Origin: Meghimatium bilineatum
Lineage: Eukaryota; Mollusca; Gastropoda; Stylommatophora; Philomycidae
DNA: 64,000 nt
Direction: 5' to 3'
Assembly (NCBI GenBank): GCA_034231615.1
Contig: CM067317.1
Location: 3,282,801-3,346,800 of the forward strand
The notes below the pieces were generated by a model. The model ran no database searches. It saw only the letters and a list, made by a program, of their open reading frames with translations, and was not told the origin of the DNA. A program made the translations under genes and the position numbers. Positions 12,675-64,000 of the stretch are shown piece after piece. Each line of letters begins with the position of its first letter. The first letter of the stretch is position 1.

Positions 12675-13520
12675 AAGACGAATGCATACATTCAATGTTT
12701 CAACCGCAAGACCTTTGTCAAGATGAGGACAAACAAGAAAACTGGAATTAGAATAGACAAGAACTACATTACAGGAAAGTAGCATCTATATTAATTTGTT
12801 CCTTTCCTTTCGTGCCGCAAGCGACACATAGGGCAGAGGTTTTGGTTCTCCATATGATGCGGTCCGCTGCCTGCAGCTTTAGTTCCTGAATGGTCTTACA
12901 GCCTATTAATTCCCCTTCTTTAAGAATGGTGTTTTTAAGGGTTGTTTTAGGTTTTCCTGGCCATAGTTCTGATGTTCCAGTAACCGATTTTTGAACACTG
13001 TTTACTTCCGAAAATATTAAAATGATTCCCCCATCACATAAAGAATCAGTAAACCTCTGTTTCAAGAATAGTGGGGGTTTTACAATTGTGTTTATTAGGA
13101 CACAGATCAACCGACCGTAGCAAGTAGAAAACAATTACTTTCATCTTGAACCGGAACAAAAAACAGCATCTATATTACCATAGCACAAACAAATAGAAGT
13201 AAAGAACAACATAAATATAAGCTACACATCATGTGAGATAAGGTAAGTAGTTGATGTAAATGTAGAAACAGGTATGAGGGATATGATATTCACAATCAGT
13301 GTTAATTTATGAATTCTACTTCCCATCACCAGAGTCTCTTCATGTTACATTAGCTACTTACCTGTCACAGCTTATATTTATGTTTTATCTCTTACTTCCA
13401 TCTATGGCAACATAGATGCCTACATACTTTATGTATTTCTCGCCTATTATAATTTCAGTTTTCTTGTTTGTCCTAATCTTGATAAAAAGGCCTGGTAGTC
13501 AAAACATTTAATATGTGTAT
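12675..13520. repeat. Large imperfect inverted repeat (foldback), left arm interrupted by a LINE
   Basis: The left arm (12,675-12,793 plus 13,178-13,265) contains GACAAACAAGAAAACTGGAA, CATAAATATAAGCTACA and AAGGTAAGTAGTTGATGTAA. The right arm (13,330-13,520) contains the reverse complements (CAGTTTTCTTGTTTGTCC, CAGCTTATATTTATG, TTACATTAGCTACTTACCT). Spacer between arms is about 65 bases. Removing the LINE insertion restores a continuous left arm, so the foldback predates it. It may be a foldback transposon or two opposed copies of one element. Confidence 0.82.
12794..13164 (-). mobile_element. LINE 3' fragment with target-site duplication, inside the foldback
   Basis: AGCATCTATATTA occurs at 12,781-12,793 and again at 13,165-13,177, flanking a 371-bp insert. 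On the minus strand the insert encodes a non-LTR retrotransposon C-terminus: GKPKTTLKNTILKEGELIGC, then QELKLQAADRIIWRTKTSAL and CVACGTKGKEQ. The last lines resemble the 50,075-50,605 fragment (LATDRQVWRTMTSALCAKLG). Confidence 0.85.
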
Positions 13521-14014
13521 TAATTCCATTTGTAAAACTGATATTTAACCATTTTAAAAACTATTTTACAATTTTCATTTACCACACGGTACACAGTTTT
13601 ACTGCAGTTTTTCTTTCATTTTTACCTTTGTAGGATGTTATGGTTATTCTGCTGTTAGCTACCCTTCTTCTTCTTCAACCAATACTATATCAACTATTAT
13701 TGAGTGTTTCTGAATACAATTCTGTCGTTAGTGTTGGATATTCGTCGTGAGAAATCTTTTGAATGAAAAACTGTTTGATATGATCACCTTTGGTAATTAT
13801 TGTTATATTTGATGGCAGAAATGATGACTAGTGACAAGTCACGTGATGATATCCAACCAGGGTGGGTCCTATAGTTAAAAACTTGAATAAAGATTTAACT
13901 AAAGTATAAATCACTCATACAAACTGTGTGGAAGCTTTGGGGAGGGGGTTTGCACCCACAAGAAGGTCTCTGCAATAAAGCCAAAGGGAGGAACTAAAAT
14001 AGGACATCAACATA

Positions 14015-62717
<48,703 letters not shown>

Positions 62718-62849
62718 CTGGCAGAGAGAAGGCAACAAGAGATTAATCAATAGTCTACTGCCAGTTTGTAACATTGTTTGTGTGCGTGTGTGTGCGAGAC
62801 AGATAGACACAGCTCAATAGTTGCTCTATCAGTTTTCTCTTTCATGTAT

Positions 62850-63625
62850 ACAATCATTGTGTCAACATTCTATTTGATGTATACAATCATTGTGTCAAAA
62901 TTCTATTTGATGTATACAATCATTGTGTCAACATTCTTCTATTTGATGTATACAATCATTGTGTCAACATTCTATTTGATGTATACAATCATTGTGTCAA
63001 CATTCTTCTATTTGATGTATACAATCATTGTGTCAACATTCTTCTATTTGATGTATACAATCATTGTGTCAACATTCTTCTATTTGATGTATACAATCAT
63101 TGTGTCAACATTCTATTTGATGTATACAATCATTGTGTCAACATTCTTCTATTTGATGTATACAATCATTGTGTCAACATTCTATTTGATGTATACAATC
63201 ATTGTGCCAACATTCTTCTATTTGATGTATACAATCATTGTGTCAACATTCTTCTATTTGATGTATACAATCATTGTGTCAACATTCTATTTGATGCATG
63301 CAATCATTGTGTCAACATTCTTCTATTTGATGTATACAACCATTGTGTCAACAATTTGATGTATACAATCATCGTGTCAACATTCTTCTATTTGATGTAT
63401 ACAATCATTGTGTCAACATTCTATTTGATGTATACAATCCTTGTGTCAACATTCTTCTATTTGATGTATACAATCATTGTGTCAACAATTTGATGTATAC
63501 AATCATTGTGTCAACATTCTTCTATTTGATGTATACAATCATTGTCAACAGTTTGATGTATACAATCATTGTGTCAACATTCTATTTGATGTATACAATC
63601 ATTGTGTCAACATTCTTCTATTAAC
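62850..63625. repeat. 34/37-bp minisatellite, about 21 copies
   Basis: The unit is TTTGATGTATACAATCATTG then TGTCAACATTC, with or without an extra TTC, giving 37- and 34-bp forms in mixed order and a few shorter truncated units. It lies in the intron upstream of PMCA exon 1. Confidence 0.93.
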
Positions 63626-63744
63626 TGACGCCTTTTTCACTGCTGTTGTTAAAGATTTCTTGCAACATTTCACTCAATCATCTATTCAATATTGTATTTG
63701 AATGAGCTAACACATCAAACTTCCCCAAGAAATAATGCACACTC

Positions 63745-64000
63745 CAATCAAGATCTCCATGGTTTAGTAGTTAAGTCATTCACCATGCGCTCAAGAGGTC
63801 ATGGCTTTGAATATTGCTCCTGGCATCTAGTTTACCAAAAATATTTTTAACAAGATTTCTGATGATTATTGATTGAATTTAAGATATTTTGTGTTGAGCA
63901 GTACTCTTGGCAGTTGGTGTGCTGCTTCACAGAGAGGACAGAATACACATGGGAAAACCTGAGTACCATAAGTCAATCATCTAGCCCTTGCAGCCTTTCC
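63745..64000 (+). mobile_element. tRNA-derived SINE, copy 2 (runs to window end)
   Basis: Head TCTCCATGGTTTAGTAGTTA with A-box spacing, B-box-like AGGTCATGGCTTTGAATATT, a middle not shared with copy 1, and tail GAGTACCATAAGTCAATCAT then CTAGCCCTTGCAGCC. Confidence 0.75.

Overview
This is animal nuclear DNA. It carries the 3' two thirds of one spliced gene on the minus strand, with GT-AG introns full of tandem repeats and retrotransposon debris. The gene encodes a plasma-membrane calcium pump (PMCA, P2B-type Ca2+-ATPase, ATP2B family). Fourteen consecutive coding exons, from 62,717 down to 29,039, join in perfect phase and give 747 codons from the end of M3 to the segment just before the calmodulin-binding domain. 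The N-terminal part (roughly 350 residues by family length) lies beyond position 64,000. The protein and the transposon mix suggest a non-vertebrate, probably a lophotrochozoan such as a mollusc. That placement is inference.

The 3' end branches. Two separate phase-0 terminal exons each begin with a calmodulin-binding-like helix, LRVIRAFK at 20,630 and IRVINAFR at 14,230. Each ends in its own stop codon behind a possible PDZ ligand, ETVM or STAI. They look like alternative last exons that would give pumps with different regulatory tails. A weaker 80-nt exon candidate lies between them at 17,468-17,547.

Layout, right to left along the gene: a tRNA-derived SINE and a 34/37-bp minisatellite (62.85-64.0 kb); the M4 exon (62.5-62.7 kb); a 4.2-kb 25/26-bp satellite (58.0-62.25 kb); exons of the catalytic core (56.6-37.7 kb) separated by LINE fragments, SINE-like elements and minisatellites; the membrane-domain exons (37.9-32.1 kb), with a LINE carrying target-site duplications in one intron; a minisatellite built from the gene's own 5' splice site (31.2-32.06 kb); a piggyBac-like element (30.0-31.0 kb); the acidic linker exon (29.0-29.2 kb); an 8.4-kb repeat-rich intron; terminal exon A (20.2-20.6 kb), a mariner relic (19.0-19.9 kb) and terminal exon B (14.0-14.2 kb). 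From 1 to 14,014 I see only 3' flank with minisatellites and transposon debris.

By rough addition of array lengths, about a quarter of the window is tandem repeat in some thirty arrays. Several arrays have a visible origin: an exon/intron junction, a LINE C-terminus, a SINE-like element, or the end of a dispersed repeat. No second host gene, RNA gene or CRISPR array was recognised.
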